Positions 53,645 to 61,396 of a stretch of 64,000 bases of DNA are shown piece by piece. The stretch covers positions 228,454-292,453 of the forward strand of contig JAUZRX010000010.1 in assembly GCA_030949985.1 (NCBI GenBank), read 5' to 3'. Under the pieces are notes generated by a model, which worked only from the letters and a program-made list of their open reading frames with translations, did no database searches and was not told where the DNA came from. Position numbers and translations under genes: made by a program. The number at the start of each line of letters is the position of its first letter. The stretch's first letter is position 1. Origin of the DNA: Acidobacteriota bacterium. Lineage in GTDB: Bacteria; Acidobacteriota; Polarisedimenticolia; J045.

Positions 53645-54940
53645 TCACACAATATGAGCCCTGGCATAGAGCCAGTCAAGACATTTGCTGCGTAGGACCT
53701 GTTGTTTCAACGACTTGAGGCCTTCGCCCTTGGCCAGGCGCCGGCGCACTTCCTCGGGCTGAACGCCGTTCTCGCGAGCGATCTGTTCGATGGCCCGGTC
53801 GACCTCGGCCGCCTCCACCTCGATCTGTTCCCTGGCGGCGATCGCATCGAGCAGGAAATCGCGACGCACGGAGCGCTCGGCGGCCTTGCGCTCGCTGTCG
53901 ACGACCTCCTCCCAGTTCAGATCGGCGTTCTTGGGGTCGATGCCCCGCCTGGCCAGGTCGCGGCCGATCGCGTTGAGACGATACTCGAGCTCCGCCTCGA
54001 CCAGGCTGGGCGGCACCTCGAAGGGGGTACGGTCGAGCAGCCGATCCAGCAGCCGCTCCCGGGCCACGGCGTCGGCTTCCGAGTTGCGGCGGGCCTCGAT
54101 GGCCTCGCGCATGCGCTCGCGCAACTGGGCCAAGTTCTCGATATCCGAGAAACCAGCGGCCCAGGCGTCGTCCATTTCAGGGACGACGCGCTGGCGGATC
54201 TCTTCGATCTCTCCGCTGAAGACCATCAGGCGACCGGCCAGGTCGCCATAACGCTTTTCGTCGGGGTATTGGACCTCGAAGGAGAAGCTGTCACCCACCT
54301 CGAGGGAGGCCAGATGCTCGTTGAACTCGGGAAGATTGCCCTCGTCACCCAGTCGCAACTGGCTGGCGCGGCGCTCGAGGCGAAGCTCTCCGTCTTTCTC
54401 GTGCCCCTCGATCTGCAGCACCAGTTCGTCGCCGTCGGCCGAGGGCCGCCCCTCGACGGGCTCGTAGGTGGCGAAGCTCTCCCGCAGGGCGTTGAGTTCC
54501 TTCTGGACATCCTCGGTGTCGACTTCCACCTTGGGCCGCGCGACTTTCACGCCGGCGTAGTCCTCGACCTCGAAGTCGGGGGGCAATTCGACCAGGACGC
54601 CGAAAGTGTAGCTCTCGCCCTCCTCGGCGGGCGGCGGGTCTTCCTGGTCCCGCGCGAGATCGAGAAAAATCCCACCATCGATGGGGCGCAGGCCTTGCTC
54701 GCGAATCGCCTCACTGGCATAACGCCCGACGAGTGCCTCGGCGACCTTCCCGCCGAGGGTCTTGCCCACCTGGGCCCGCACCAGGGCCAGGGGCGCCTTC
54801 CCGGGGCGGAACCCGGGAAACTTCATCTCGCGGCGAGCCTGGCGCAAGGCGCGATCCCACGCACTCTGCACCTCCTCCGCCGGCACCTCGATGGCCAGGC
54901 GCTTGCGCACCTGGGAGAGATCCTCGACCTGGACTTTCAT
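53645..54940 (-). CDS. tig: Trigger factor
   Basis: Ribosome-bound chaperone and prolyl isomerase. The 431-aa chain has the ribosome-docking signature GFRPGKAP (residues 43-50), a PPIase (FKBP-like) domain (about 155-240, [10 protein letters not shown]… and FSFEVQYP) and the C-terminal helical chaperone arms. ATG 54940 gives the normal [10 protein letters not shown] start; the frame stays open upstream through the tRNA region, which is not coding. It heads the tig-clpP-clpX run and is read in the same direction as the two tRNA genes upstream. Confidence 0.95.
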   Translation of the reverse strand: MKVQVEDLSQVRKRLAIEVPAEEVQSAWDRALRQARREMKFPGFRPGKAPLALVRAQVGKTLGGKVAEALVGRYASEAIREQGLRPIDGGIFLDLARDQEDPPPAEEGESYTFGVLVELPPDFEVEDYAGVKVARPKVEVDTEDVQKELNALRESFATYEPVEGRPSADGDELVLQIEGHEKDGELRLERRASQLRLGDEGNLPEFNEHLASLEVGDSFSFEVQYPDEKRYGDLAGRLMVFSGEIEEIRQRVVPEMDDAWAAGFSDIENLAQLRERMREAIEARRNSEADAVARERLLDRLLDRTPFEVPPSLVEAELEYRLNAIGRDLARRGIDPKNADLNWEEVVDSERKAAERSVRRDFLLDAIAAREQIEVEAAEVDRAIEQIARENGVQPEEVRRRLAKGEGLKSLKQQVLRSKCLDWLYARAHIV

Positions 54941-55061
54941 TTTCGTTCCGTCCTTGTCCGGCCGGCGGGAGCCGGCCCGGCTGCAGGCATCAGTTTGACC
55001 CAGATCGGCGGCCGGCGCCGCCGGTAAAGACGCCAATATCCCCGGGAGAAGATCACGGGCA

Positions 55062-55146
55062 TGGTGCGAAAGGGGGGACTCGAACCCCCACGGCCGGAGC
55101 CACGAGATCCTAAGTCTCGCGCGTCTACCAGTTCCGCCACTTTCGC
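55062..55146 (-). tRNA. tRNA-Leu (anticodon UAG)
   Basis: Complementary strand folds as an 85-nt tRNA with encoded CCA. Acceptor GCGAAAG (55146-55140) pairs with CTTTCGC (55072-55066). The anticodon stem CGAGA/TCTCG holds loop CTTAGGA, anticodon TAG (reads CUN, leucine). The long variable arm is typical of leucine. The T arm contains GGTTCGAGTC. Confidence 0.97.
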
Positions 55147-55212
55147 CCGGACGACCGCCCGGATCGACGCCGCCCAGGCGCCGCACGGCCGGGCCGGCTT
55201 TCGGCACCGGCG

Positions 55213-55288
55213 TGGTGAGCCGTCAGGGACTCGAACCCCGAACCCGCAGATTAAGAGTCTGCTGCTCTACCAGTTGAGCTAACGGCCC
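55213..55288 (-). tRNA. tRNA-Lys (anticodon CUU)
   Basis: A 76-nt tRNA on the minus strand with encoded CCA (55215-55213). Acceptor GGGCCGT (55288-55282) pairs with ACGGCTC. The anticodon stem GCAGA/TCTGC holds loop CTCTTAA, anticodon CTT for the codon AAG. It is 66 nt upstream of tRNA-Leu, probably the same transcript. Confidence 0.97.
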
Positions 55289-55354
55289 ACAGGAGAAGGA
55301 TTCCTCACCCGCCCGGCGGTCCCTCGCCGGGAGTGCCGAGCCGAGCGCTGCGCC

Positions 55355-55382
55355 ATTATAAGGAACCGTCTCTCCCCCGCAA
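55355..55382 (-). promoter_or_regulatory. Strong sigma-70-type promoter of the tRNA-Lys/tRNA-Leu transcript
   Basis: On the minus strand TTGCGG (55382-55377), a 16-nt spacer, and a perfect -10 TATAAT (55360-55355). A GC-rich discriminator (GGCGCAGCGC) follows, the kind found at stable-RNA promoters under stringent control. The start would be about 60 nt before tRNA-Lys. Read-through into tig is possible, as no terminator lies between tRNA-Leu and tig. Confidence 0.7.
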
Positions 55383-55500
55383 GCCGGTTCGTCCCCCGTT
55401 CACTCCCGCCCGCTGACCTGCGCGAGGCCTTTTCGGCACGGGGGCTAAAGTCCCCTCCCCCCCCTCCGCCGAAAAACCGTTTGACAGGAAGAGGAGAGAG

Positions 55501-56679
55501 ATGGCCGCCCAGAACGGAACCCATGGGGATGGCACCGCCTTCCCCGCGGACCTTTTCGGCAGGCTCGTCCCGGCCTTGGTGGGCTGGGACCGCGAAGGGG
55601 AGGATCGTCTCGCCAAGGTCGCCTGGGAACTGGACGATCTGCTGGACGGAAACCCGGACTCCGTCGCCAAACTGCTGCCGGCTTCCCGACTCCTGCCTCA
55701 GGGCATCGATGCCCTCCGCTCGGCCGGCGATGAAGACTCTTCGAGTTTGCTCGGAGCGCTGATCGTGCTGGCCAAGGCACTCTACCTGACTGCCTTGAAT
55801 CCCGAGCGGGACAGCGCCGGGCTCGAGGAGGCGGAAGCGCGCGTGACGGCCTGCCTGGAGACGGGCGCCGCCCCCCGACAACCGGCACCCGGAGAGCCGC
55901 CAGCCTCTCCGCCCGAGGCGGAGCGAAAGCCGGACCTCTTACGAAGTGAACAGGAAGATCCGGCCCCGGCGGTCGTGGATCCGACTTCCGCCCCTCCCGA
56001 GCCCGCGGGCAATTTCACACTACTCCCCGACGAGCCCGATCTCGAGTTGCTGGCGGAGTTCATCACCGAGAACAACGAGTGGATCGAGATGGCCGAGGGG
56101 GCCTTGCTGGCCCTCGAAAGCGATCCCGACGACGACGAGGCGGTCAACACGGTCTTCCGGGCGTTCCACGCGATCAAGGGCACCTCGGCCTTCCTCGGTG
56201 TCGAAGCCATGTCGGTCCTGGCCCACCGGGCCGAGACTCTGCTCAGCCGGGTACGCGGCAAGGAGATCAGCTACGGAAAGCCGGAAGCCAATCTCTCCCT
56301 GCGTTCCATCGATGTCCTCAAGGACCTGATGGCTGGCCTCGAGGCGGCCCTGGCCGGCGGTCGGCCAGAACGGCCTCCGGACTCCCTCCCCCTGATGCCG
56401 GGTCTGGTTGCCGCCGGCAGCGCGGAAACCCAGGCCGCAGCTTCCTCCCCGGCGCCTTCCCCGGTGCCCCGTGATGAGAAACCGGCCGCCCCCTCCCCGG
56501 AGACCCGCCAGGAACCGGAGACGCCCCCCCCACTCCCACGCCGAGTGAGCCGTCGCCCGCCTCGGCGGAACCCTCCGCCACACCCCAACGGGCCGCCCCC
56601 CGCACCACCGTCGAACCGACGGTGCGCGTCCACACCAGCCGCCTGGATCTCCTGGTCGACATGGTGGGCGAATTGGTGA
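55501..56679 (+). CDS. Second CheA, N-terminal part (HPt), out of frame with its kinase part
   Basis: ATG 55501 follows GAGGAGAG. Residues 1-125 form a helical region without the HPt histidine. A Pro/Glu linker leads to an HPt domain (about 175-285) with H223 in AFHAIKGTSAFLG, closely like HPt2 of the first CheA. A Pro/Ala/Ser linker follows, and the frame should enter the kinase core. Instead, after a run of eight C (56524-56531) it runs on as Arg/Pro-rich, non-natural sequence to a stop at 56679. In the next frame the linker continues in the same style (TPSEPSPASAEPSAT) straight into the kinase. The two pieces are one gene of about 769 codons when rejoined by a -1 shift, or by one extra C. 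Confidence 0.8.
   Translation: MAAQNGTHGDGTAFPADLFGRLVPALVGWDREGEDRLAKVAWELDDLLDGNPDSVAKLLPASRLLPQGIDALRSAGDEDSSSLLGALIVLAKALYLTALNPERDSAGLEEAEARVTACLETGAAPRQPAPGEPPASPPEAERKPDLLRSEQEDPAPAVVDPTSAPPEPAGNFTLLPDEPDLELLAEFITENNEWIEMAEGALLALESDPDDDEAVNTVFRAFHAIKGTSAFLGVEAMSVLAHRAETLLSRVRGKEISYGKPEANLSLRSIDVLKDLMAGLEAALAGGRPERPPDSLPLMPGLVAAGSAETQAAASSPAPSPVPRDEKPAAPSPETRQEPETPPPLPRRVSRRPPRRNPPPHPNGPPPAPPSNRRCASTPAAWISWSTWWANW
56524..56531 (+). other. C8 homopolymer where the cheA2 frame breaks
   Basis: ACG followed by eight C. Frame 1 (HPt part) and frame 0 (kinase part) both make good linker sequence on their own side of this tract, so the break lies here. Nine C would restore one ORF. A ribosome or RNA polymerase could also slip by -1 on C-CCC-CCC. 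Confidence 0.7.
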
Positions 56680-57809
56680 TCGCTCAGTCGATCCTGACCC
56701 AGGACCACGCCGTCCTGCGTGGTGGAGACCACGCGCTGACCCAGAAGGTCGCTCACCTCTCGAAGATCGTGCGGGACCTCCAGGCCCTGAGCATGTCCCT
56801 GCGCATGATTCCGATCAAGGCGACCTTGAAACGGATGCACCGTCTCGTTCGCGATCTGACCCAGAAATTCGACAAGCAGGTGCAGCTCATCGTCGAAGGA
56901 GAGGAAACAGAAATCGATCGCAACAGGGTCGACGTGCTGGCCGACCCGCTGGTGCACATGATCCGCCATGCCATCGACCACGGAATCGAAACTCCCGACG
57001 AGCGCATCCAATCCGGAAAGCCTCCGATGGGAACCGTGCGCCTGAAGGCCTGCCACGCCAGCGGCTACATCGTCGTCTCGATGGAGGATGACGGTCGCGG
57101 CATCGACCGGGAAGTCATCGTGCGCAAAGCGCTCGAAAAGGGGCTGATCGAAAGTGACCGGGGAATGTCCGATTCCGACGTCTTCTCGCTGATCTTCGAG
57201 CCGGGATTCTCGACCGCCGCTCAAGTCACCGCTGTTTCCGGCCGCGGTGTCGGTATGGACGTGGTGCGCAAGAGTGTCGAGCAACTCCACGGACGCATTC
57301 TCATCGAATCGAAGTTGGGCCAGGGAACGACCGTATCGATCCTCCTGCCGATAACGCTGGCCATTACCGACGGCATGCTGGTGCGCGTGGGCCGCCAGAG
57401 GTACATCAACCCCACGGCGAACATCGTGCGCAGCCTCCGCCCGACCCGCGATGAGATCAAGAAGGTCGCGGGCGAAGGCGAGATGGTCGTCATGCGCGAG
57501 GGCCTGCTCCCGATGTATCGCCTTTCCGCGCTCTTCGGCATTCCCGGGACCGAAGAGGATCCAACCCGCGCTTTGCTCGTCATCGTCTCCGACCAGGAGG
57601 AGCGCTTCGGCCTGCTGGTCGACGAACTTCTCGGCCAGCAGCAAATCGTCGTCAAGTCTCTCGGTGCCGGACTCGGCCGAACTCCGGGAGTATCCGGGGG
57701 CGCGATCCTCAGCGACGGCATGGTGGGGCTGATCCTCGACGTTCGAGGACTCGCCGCCTACGCCCGGTCCATGACTCTCGAAGAAGAAAATGTGGAGATC
57801 GCGTCGTGA
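56622..57809 (+). CDS. Second CheA, C-terminal part (dimerisation, kinase, CheW-like domains)
   Basis: Dimerisation helices ([20 protein letters not shown], from about 56622), the P4 ATPase domain with G boxes DDGRGID and [10 protein letters not shown], and a C-terminal CheW-like domain ([36 protein letters not shown]). Within the N box [12 protein letters not shown], the usual Asn after Arg is His (codon CAT). That Asn normally binds the Mg of ATP, so activity may be low or altered. The only early start is GTG 56622 without a ribosome binding site, so separate translation is unlikely; the frame is open upstream to the C8 tract. A globin-coupled receptor and cheB follow. Confidence 0.8.
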   Translation: MRVHTSRLDLLVDMVGELVIAQSILTQDHAVLRGGDHALTQKVAHLSKIVRDLQALSMSLRMIPIKATLKRMHRLVRDLTQKFDKQVQLIVEGEETEIDRNRVDVLADPLVHMIRHAIDHGIETPDERIQSGKPPMGTVRLKACHASGYIVVSMEDDGRGIDREVIVRKALEKGLIESDRGMSDSDVFSLIFEPGFSTAAQVTAVSGRGVGMDVVRKSVEQLHGRILIESKLGQGTTVSILLPITLAITDGMLVRVGRQRYINPTANIVRSLRPTRDEIKKVAGEGEMVVMREGLLPMYRLSALFGIPGTEEDPTRALLVIVSDQEERFGLLVDELLGQQQIVVKSLGAGLGRTPGVSGGAILSDGMVGLILDVRGLAAYARSMTLEEENVEIAS

Positions 57810-57933
57810 GCCAGGCGACGGGCTCCCTTTTTCGATTCCGGGACGACGCCACCCGGATTCACAGATTCTACACGGCAGGCCCATGTGCCTGGCCGGTATC
57901 ACCAGGGTCGACCGGACCCAGGAGGTTTTTGCG

Positions 57934-59574
57934 ATGTTCTCCTTCCTTTCTAGATCTCGCTCCACTCGTCCGGCTTGCAAGGGGCAGATCGTCGTCAGCG
58001 ACCCCAAGGTCGCTCAAATGTTGGCCTTTCACGGCCTGACAGAAGAAGACCTCGGCATCGTCGCGGCGTGGAAAGGTGAACTGATGGCCAACGTCGACGC
58101 GCTCGTCGACAGCTTCTACGATCATATCAAGAGCTTCCCCGAAGCCTGGCAATTTGTCACCAGCCACACCTCCGTCGATCGGCAGAAGCCCCTGATCACC
58201 CGCTACCTGGCGACGATGCTCGAAGGTCGGATCGACGACACCTACCTTTCGTACCGTGCGACGGTAGGTCAACGCCACGACGATATCGATCTCGATGCCA
58301 ACTACTACGTCGGCATGTACGACGTGATTCAGAATTTCTGCCAGAAGACCCTTCTCGAAGCCGGGGCCACGCAGGAGGAACTTTTCCAGTTCACAGGCTC
58401 TTTCTCTCGCGTGATCCGCGTCGACATCGCCCTGGTGATCGAAGCGCTGATGCAAGCGAGGCGGCGCAAGATGGAAGCCCTGGCCAAGGAGGTGGCGCAC
58501 GAACGGGACAAGGCCGTGAGCTTCCTCAAACGCCTCGGCGACGTTCTCCGGCGGGTTGCGGAGGGAGAACTGACCTGCCGCCTCGAGGGCGAGTTCGAGG
58601 GTGAGTACGGCCGCATCTCCACCTCGCTCAATGAGGCTCTCGGCAGCCTCGATGAATCTCTGGCCCAGGTGGCATCGGCCGCCGAGCAGGTGGCAGCAGC
58701 ATCGTCCGAGATCTCGGCGACGACCACAGATATCGCCAACGGCGCCAACCAACAGGCGGAAGCATCCCAGGAAGCGGCCTCCAGCCTCTCCCAGATTTCC
58801 TCGATGACGCGCCAGAACTCCATCAACTCCCAAGAAGCCAGGGCGCTGGCCGACAACGCGCGAAACTCGTCTCAACAGGGCGTGGAATCGATGGCCCGTC
58901 TGGCCCAGGCAATCGACAAAATCAAGGCCTCCGCGGATGCGACGGCCAAGATCGTCAAGACCATCGACGAGATCGCCTTTCAGACCAATCTCCTGGCGCT
59001 CAACGCCGCTGTCGAAGCGGCCCGGGCCGGTGAATCCGGCAAGGGTTTCGCAGTAGTAGCCGAGGAAGTGCGCAACCTCGCCATGCGTTCGGCGGAAGCC
59101 GCCCGAGATACCGCGGACCTGATCGACGAGTCGGCGAAGAACTCCCAGGAAGGCGTCGCCATCAACTCCGAGGTACTGGCTCACCTGCGCGAGATCAACG
59201 AACAGTCCGGCTCGGTGCAGGCTGTACTCGAAGAGATCGCGGCCAGCTCCAACCAGCAGGACAAGGGCGTCGAGGAACTCAACCGGGTCATGGATCAGAT
59301 CAACCAGGTCATTCAGCGCAACGCAGCCGCCTCGGAAGAAGGCGCCAGCGCCGCTGCAGAACTTTCGGCCCAAGCTGCCGAGCTGCGGACCCTGGTATCC
59401 CGCTTCACTCTCAGTGGCGTCGCCCACACCCCCGCCATGCAGAGGCCCGCAGCGGCAACACCCTCGCCGCGGCCCGAGGCGCCGACTGCCGCGCCTTCCG
59501 CGAGCACCGGGTCGAGCGCGGCGCAGATGATCCCCTTTGACGAAGAGGAAGCGGCCGTCCTCCAGGAATTCTGA
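57934..59574 (+). CDS. Globin-coupled soluble chemoreceptor (HemAT-like)
   Basis: The 546-aa protein has no membrane segment. Residues 15-170 match the sensor-globin (protoglobin) domain: [31 protein letters not shown] (helices A-B, split), [17 protein letters not shown], and the proximal haem ligand H115 in [24 protein letters not shown]-like linker (about 200-250) and a methyl-accepting signalling domain follow, with the conserved tip [24 protein letters not shown] and [12 protein letters not shown]. It should sense O2 or another gas and control CheA in the cytoplasm. ATG 57934 has GGAGG 8 nt upstream; a longer frame overlapping cheA2 is rejected. It lies between cheA2 and cheB2. The C-terminus (AAVLQEF) lacks the NWETF-type CheR/CheB tether. 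Confidence 0.9.
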   Translation: MFSFLSRSRSTRPACKGQIVVSDPKVAQMLAFHGLTEEDLGIVAAWKGELMANVDALVDSFYDHIKSFPEAWQFVTSHTSVDRQKPLITRYLATMLEGRIDDTYLSYRATVGQRHDDIDLDANYYVGMYDVIQNFCQKTLLEAGATQEELFQFTGSFSRVIRVDIALVIEALMQARRRKMEALAKEVAHERDKAVSFLKRLGDVLRRVAEGELTCRLEGEFEGEYGRISTSLNEALGSLDESLAQVASAAEQVAAASSEISATTTDIANGANQQAEASQEAASSLSQISSMTRQNSINSQEARALADNARNSSQQGVESMARLAQAIDKIKASADATAKIVKTIDEIAFQTNLLALNAAVEAARAGESGKGFAVVAEEVRNLAMRSAEAARDTADLIDESAKNSQEGVAINSEVLAHLREINEQSGSVQAVLEEIAASSNQQDKGVEELNRVMDQINQVIQRNAAASEEGASAAAELSAQAAELRTLVSRFTLSGVAHTPAMQRPAAATPSPRPEAPTAAPSASTGSSAAQMIPFDEEEAAVLQEF

Positions 59575-59633
59575 TATTCGACCTGCCCCCGGCTGAGCAG
59601 AGGATTCCGGCCTGGCGATGTAGGGAGGCTGTT

Positions 59634-60677
59634 GTGATCAAGGTTCTCATCGTCGACGATTCAGCGGTGGTGCGGTCCACACTCAAGCGGGCACTGAGCG
59701 CCCACGGCGATATCCACGTCGTCGGCGCGGCTGTCGACCCCTATGTGGCGCGGGAGTACATCGCCAAATTCGAGCCGGACGTCTTGACCCTGGATATCGA
59801 GATGCCGCGAATGGATGGGTTGACCTTTCTCGGCAAACTGATGCGCTTTCACCCGATTCCAACGGTCGTGGTCAGTTCACTCACGCCCCAAAACAGCGAG
59901 ATGGCCATGAGGGCCCTGGCCCTGGGGGCGGTGGCCGTGATCCCCAAGCCGGGCTCCCAACTCTCGGTTCCAGACGTGGAGGATTCGCTGATCCACGCCA
60001 TTCGCGCCGCATCTGTGGCGCAGGTCCAGCCGCTGAGAGAGCCCAGTGCTCCCCGCCAACCCGTGCCGGACCAGCATCTCGAAACATCTCACAAGATCTT
60101 GGCCGTCGGCGCCAGTACCGGGGGTACCGTGGCCATCGAAGAAGTGCTTCGCGAAATGCCTCGCAACACACCCGGCACCGTCATCGCCCAGCACATGCCC
60201 CCTGGCTTCACCCGTTCCTTCGCCGAGCGCCTCAACGGCATCTGCCAGGTCGAGGTCCGGGAGGCCGCGGAGGGGGATGACGTGGTACCGGGCGTGGCTC
60301 TCGTCGCACCCGGCGGAAGGCACATGGTCCTTGTTCGCGAGGGGGCTCGCTACCGGGTGGGACTCAACGACGACCCCCCAGAACATTTTCAGCGGCCCGC
60401 GGTCGATGTCCTCTTCCGCTCCGTCGCCCGCATCGCGGGAGCCAATGCGATTGGTGTCCTGCTGACCGGCATGGGCAGCGACGGCGCCCAGGGTCTGCTC
60501 GCCATGCGCAAGGCCGGGGCCCATACGATGGCCCAAGACGAAAAGAGCTGCGTCGTCTTCGGCATGCCCAAGGAAGCGATCAAGCTCTCCGCCGCTGAAA
60601 CCGTGTGTCCCCTGCGGGAGATCGCCGGCACTGTGCTCAACTCCCGGATCCTGCGCGCAGCCCCCACCGCGATATGA
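59634..60677 (+). CDS. cheB: Chemotaxis protein-glutamate methylesterase CheB (second copy)
   Basis: The 347-aa protein has a receiver domain with acceptor D in LTLDIEMPRMDG and K in IPKPG, a ~35-residue linker, and the esterase domain with the triad Ser in GASTGG, His in QHMPPGFTRSFAERL and Asp in TGMGSDGAQGL. GTG 59634 follows GGGAGG by 5 nt. It is the last gene of chemotaxis cluster 2. No cheR is present in this cluster, so the CheR at 3675-4589 may serve both or another copy exists elsewhere. Confidence 0.94.
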   Translation: MIKVLIVDDSAVVRSTLKRALSAHGDIHVVGAAVDPYVAREYIAKFEPDVLTLDIEMPRMDGLTFLGKLMRFHPIPTVVVSSLTPQNSEMAMRALALGAVAVIPKPGSQLSVPDVEDSLIHAIRAASVAQVQPLREPSAPRQPVPDQHLETSHKILAVGASTGGTVAIEEVLREMPRNTPGTVIAQHMPPGFTRSFAERLNGICQVEVREAAEGDDVVPGVALVAPGGRHMVLVREGARYRVGLNDDPPEHFQRPAVDVLFRSVARIAGANAIGVLLTGMGSDGAQGLLAMRKAGAHTMAQDEKSCVVFGMPKEAIKLSAAETVCPLREIAGTVLNSRILRAAPTAI

Positions 60678-60708
60678 AGGCGGCGGCCGGCCCCCGCATG
60701 ACTCACGA

Positions 60709-60725
60709 ACCTTCGAGTCGAAGGT
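60709..60725. repeat. 17-bp perfect dyad after cheB2
   Basis: ACCTTCGA-G-TCGAAGGT is an uninterrupted palindrome with one central base, 32 nt after the cheB2 stop. As RNA it could form a tight hairpin; as DNA it looks like a protein-binding site. It lies between two converging genes, where a terminator is the simpler explanation, but it has no U tail. Confidence 0.4.
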
Positions 60726-60752
60726 CCGGAGGCCCATGCCGGGAGGCTCGCC

Positions 60753-60769
60753 CGGAGGCCTGAACACCC
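60753..60769. repeat. 17-bp intergenic repeat CGGAGGCCTGAACACCC, copy 2
   Basis: Exact match to 35866-35882. It lies 76 nt past the cheB2 stop and 33 nt before copy B of the stop-codon-linked motif. Confidence 0.5.
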
Positions 60770-60801
60770 CCGGTGCGCCGGTGAAACCAGGTCTCCGCGT
60801 G

Positions 60802-60829
60802 CGGGAGAGGCTTTTTGAGCGGGCCGCTA
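60802..60829 (-). repeat. Stop-codon-linked 28-nt motif, copy B
   Basis: On the minus strand it starts with the TAG stop of the small MshEN-like gene and contains CCCGCTC, AAAAAG and AGCCTCT. A TCTCC/GGAGA hairpin with loop CGCACGC extends from its 3' part. Copies A and C are at 27397-27424 and 62792-62819. Confidence 0.6.
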
Positions 60830-61216
60830 GGCCGCGAGATGCGCCTCGAGGATCTTGGCGTAGCCGATCAATGCCTCGAGCAGGGCGCGGGGCTCGAGGG
60901 CCCCCATCTCGAGGATCACCTCCGCCGGATGCGGGCGGCTGACCCGTTGTCGCACCAGCGCCTGCTCGAGTTCCGTGCGGCTGAGCAAACCCTCATCCAC
61001 CGCCAACTCTCCAAACAGCCGCCCGGGCTCATCGGCCTGCCGCTCGAGGACCGCGAGAACCTGCTTGAGCGAAAGGGCCCTGTCCTTGAGCAGAAGCTGC
61101 CCGAGAGGCATCCCCTTGTCCCGGGCCCCGGCTTCCAGGCGCTCGACGTCCTCTTCGGTCAGCAAGCCCTGGTCCACGAGGTAGCGACAGAATCCACTGC
61201 TGCATTTCTCCGCCAT
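60827..61216 (-). CDS. Small two-repeat protein resembling the GspE/MshEN N-terminal domain
   Basis: The 129-aa protein has two similar helical halves: YLVDQGLLTEEDVERLEAGAR…GMPLGQLLLKDRALSLKQVLAVL and LFGELAVDEGLLSRTELEQALVRQR (motif GxLxxxxGLLxxxxLxxAL). This is the short repeat of type II secretion/MshE N-terminal domains, which bind cyclic di-GMP in MshE. An N-terminal KCSSGFC pair of Cys is unusual. ATG 61216 has GGAAGAGG upstream; the rest of the long open frame is antisense to the DUF362 gene. Its position after chemotaxis cluster 2 suggests a signalling role, but that is only a guess. Confidence 0.7.
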   Translation of the reverse strand: MAEKCSSGFCRYLVDQGLLTEEDVERLEAGARDKGMPLGQLLLKDRALSLKQVLAVLERQADEPGRLFGELAVDEGLLSRTELEQALVRQRVSRPHPAEVILEMGALEPRALLEALIGYAKILEAHLAA

Positions 61217-61396
61217 TTCGACCTCTTCCAAAGACGGTCCGCCCCCACTTTTGGATATTTTTCGCCAGTCGTATGTATAGCACAGCCGCCGCCCGCTCCG
61301 CCCCCCCCCGGGGGCGCTTTTCTGGAGGCAAAACAGTAGCCCCCGCCGTATAAATAGCCCCAAGCTTCCATACCTTTGCCACGAAAAGGAATCAAC
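61217..61396. promoter_or_regulatory. Divergent promoter region of the MshEN-like and DUF362 genes
   Basis: On the plus strand TATAAA (61349-61354) is a good -10 for the DUF362 gene, but its -35 is poor. On the minus strand TGC-TATACA (61279-61274) is an extended -10-like box for the MshEN-like gene. A C9G5 run lies between at 61301-61314. Confidence 0.35.

Noticed and set aside
55446..55475. Sigma-28-like promoter before cheA2 (TAAAG … GCCGAAAA)
   Set aside because: The spacing between TAAA and GCCG is 18 nt, whereas the flagellar sigma factor needs about 15, and the A-run lacks the expected T.
55481..55486. TTGACA consensus -35 before cheA2
   Set aside because: Only 20 nt from the start codon; its -10 would fall inside the coding region, and the sequence overlaps the ribosome binding site area.
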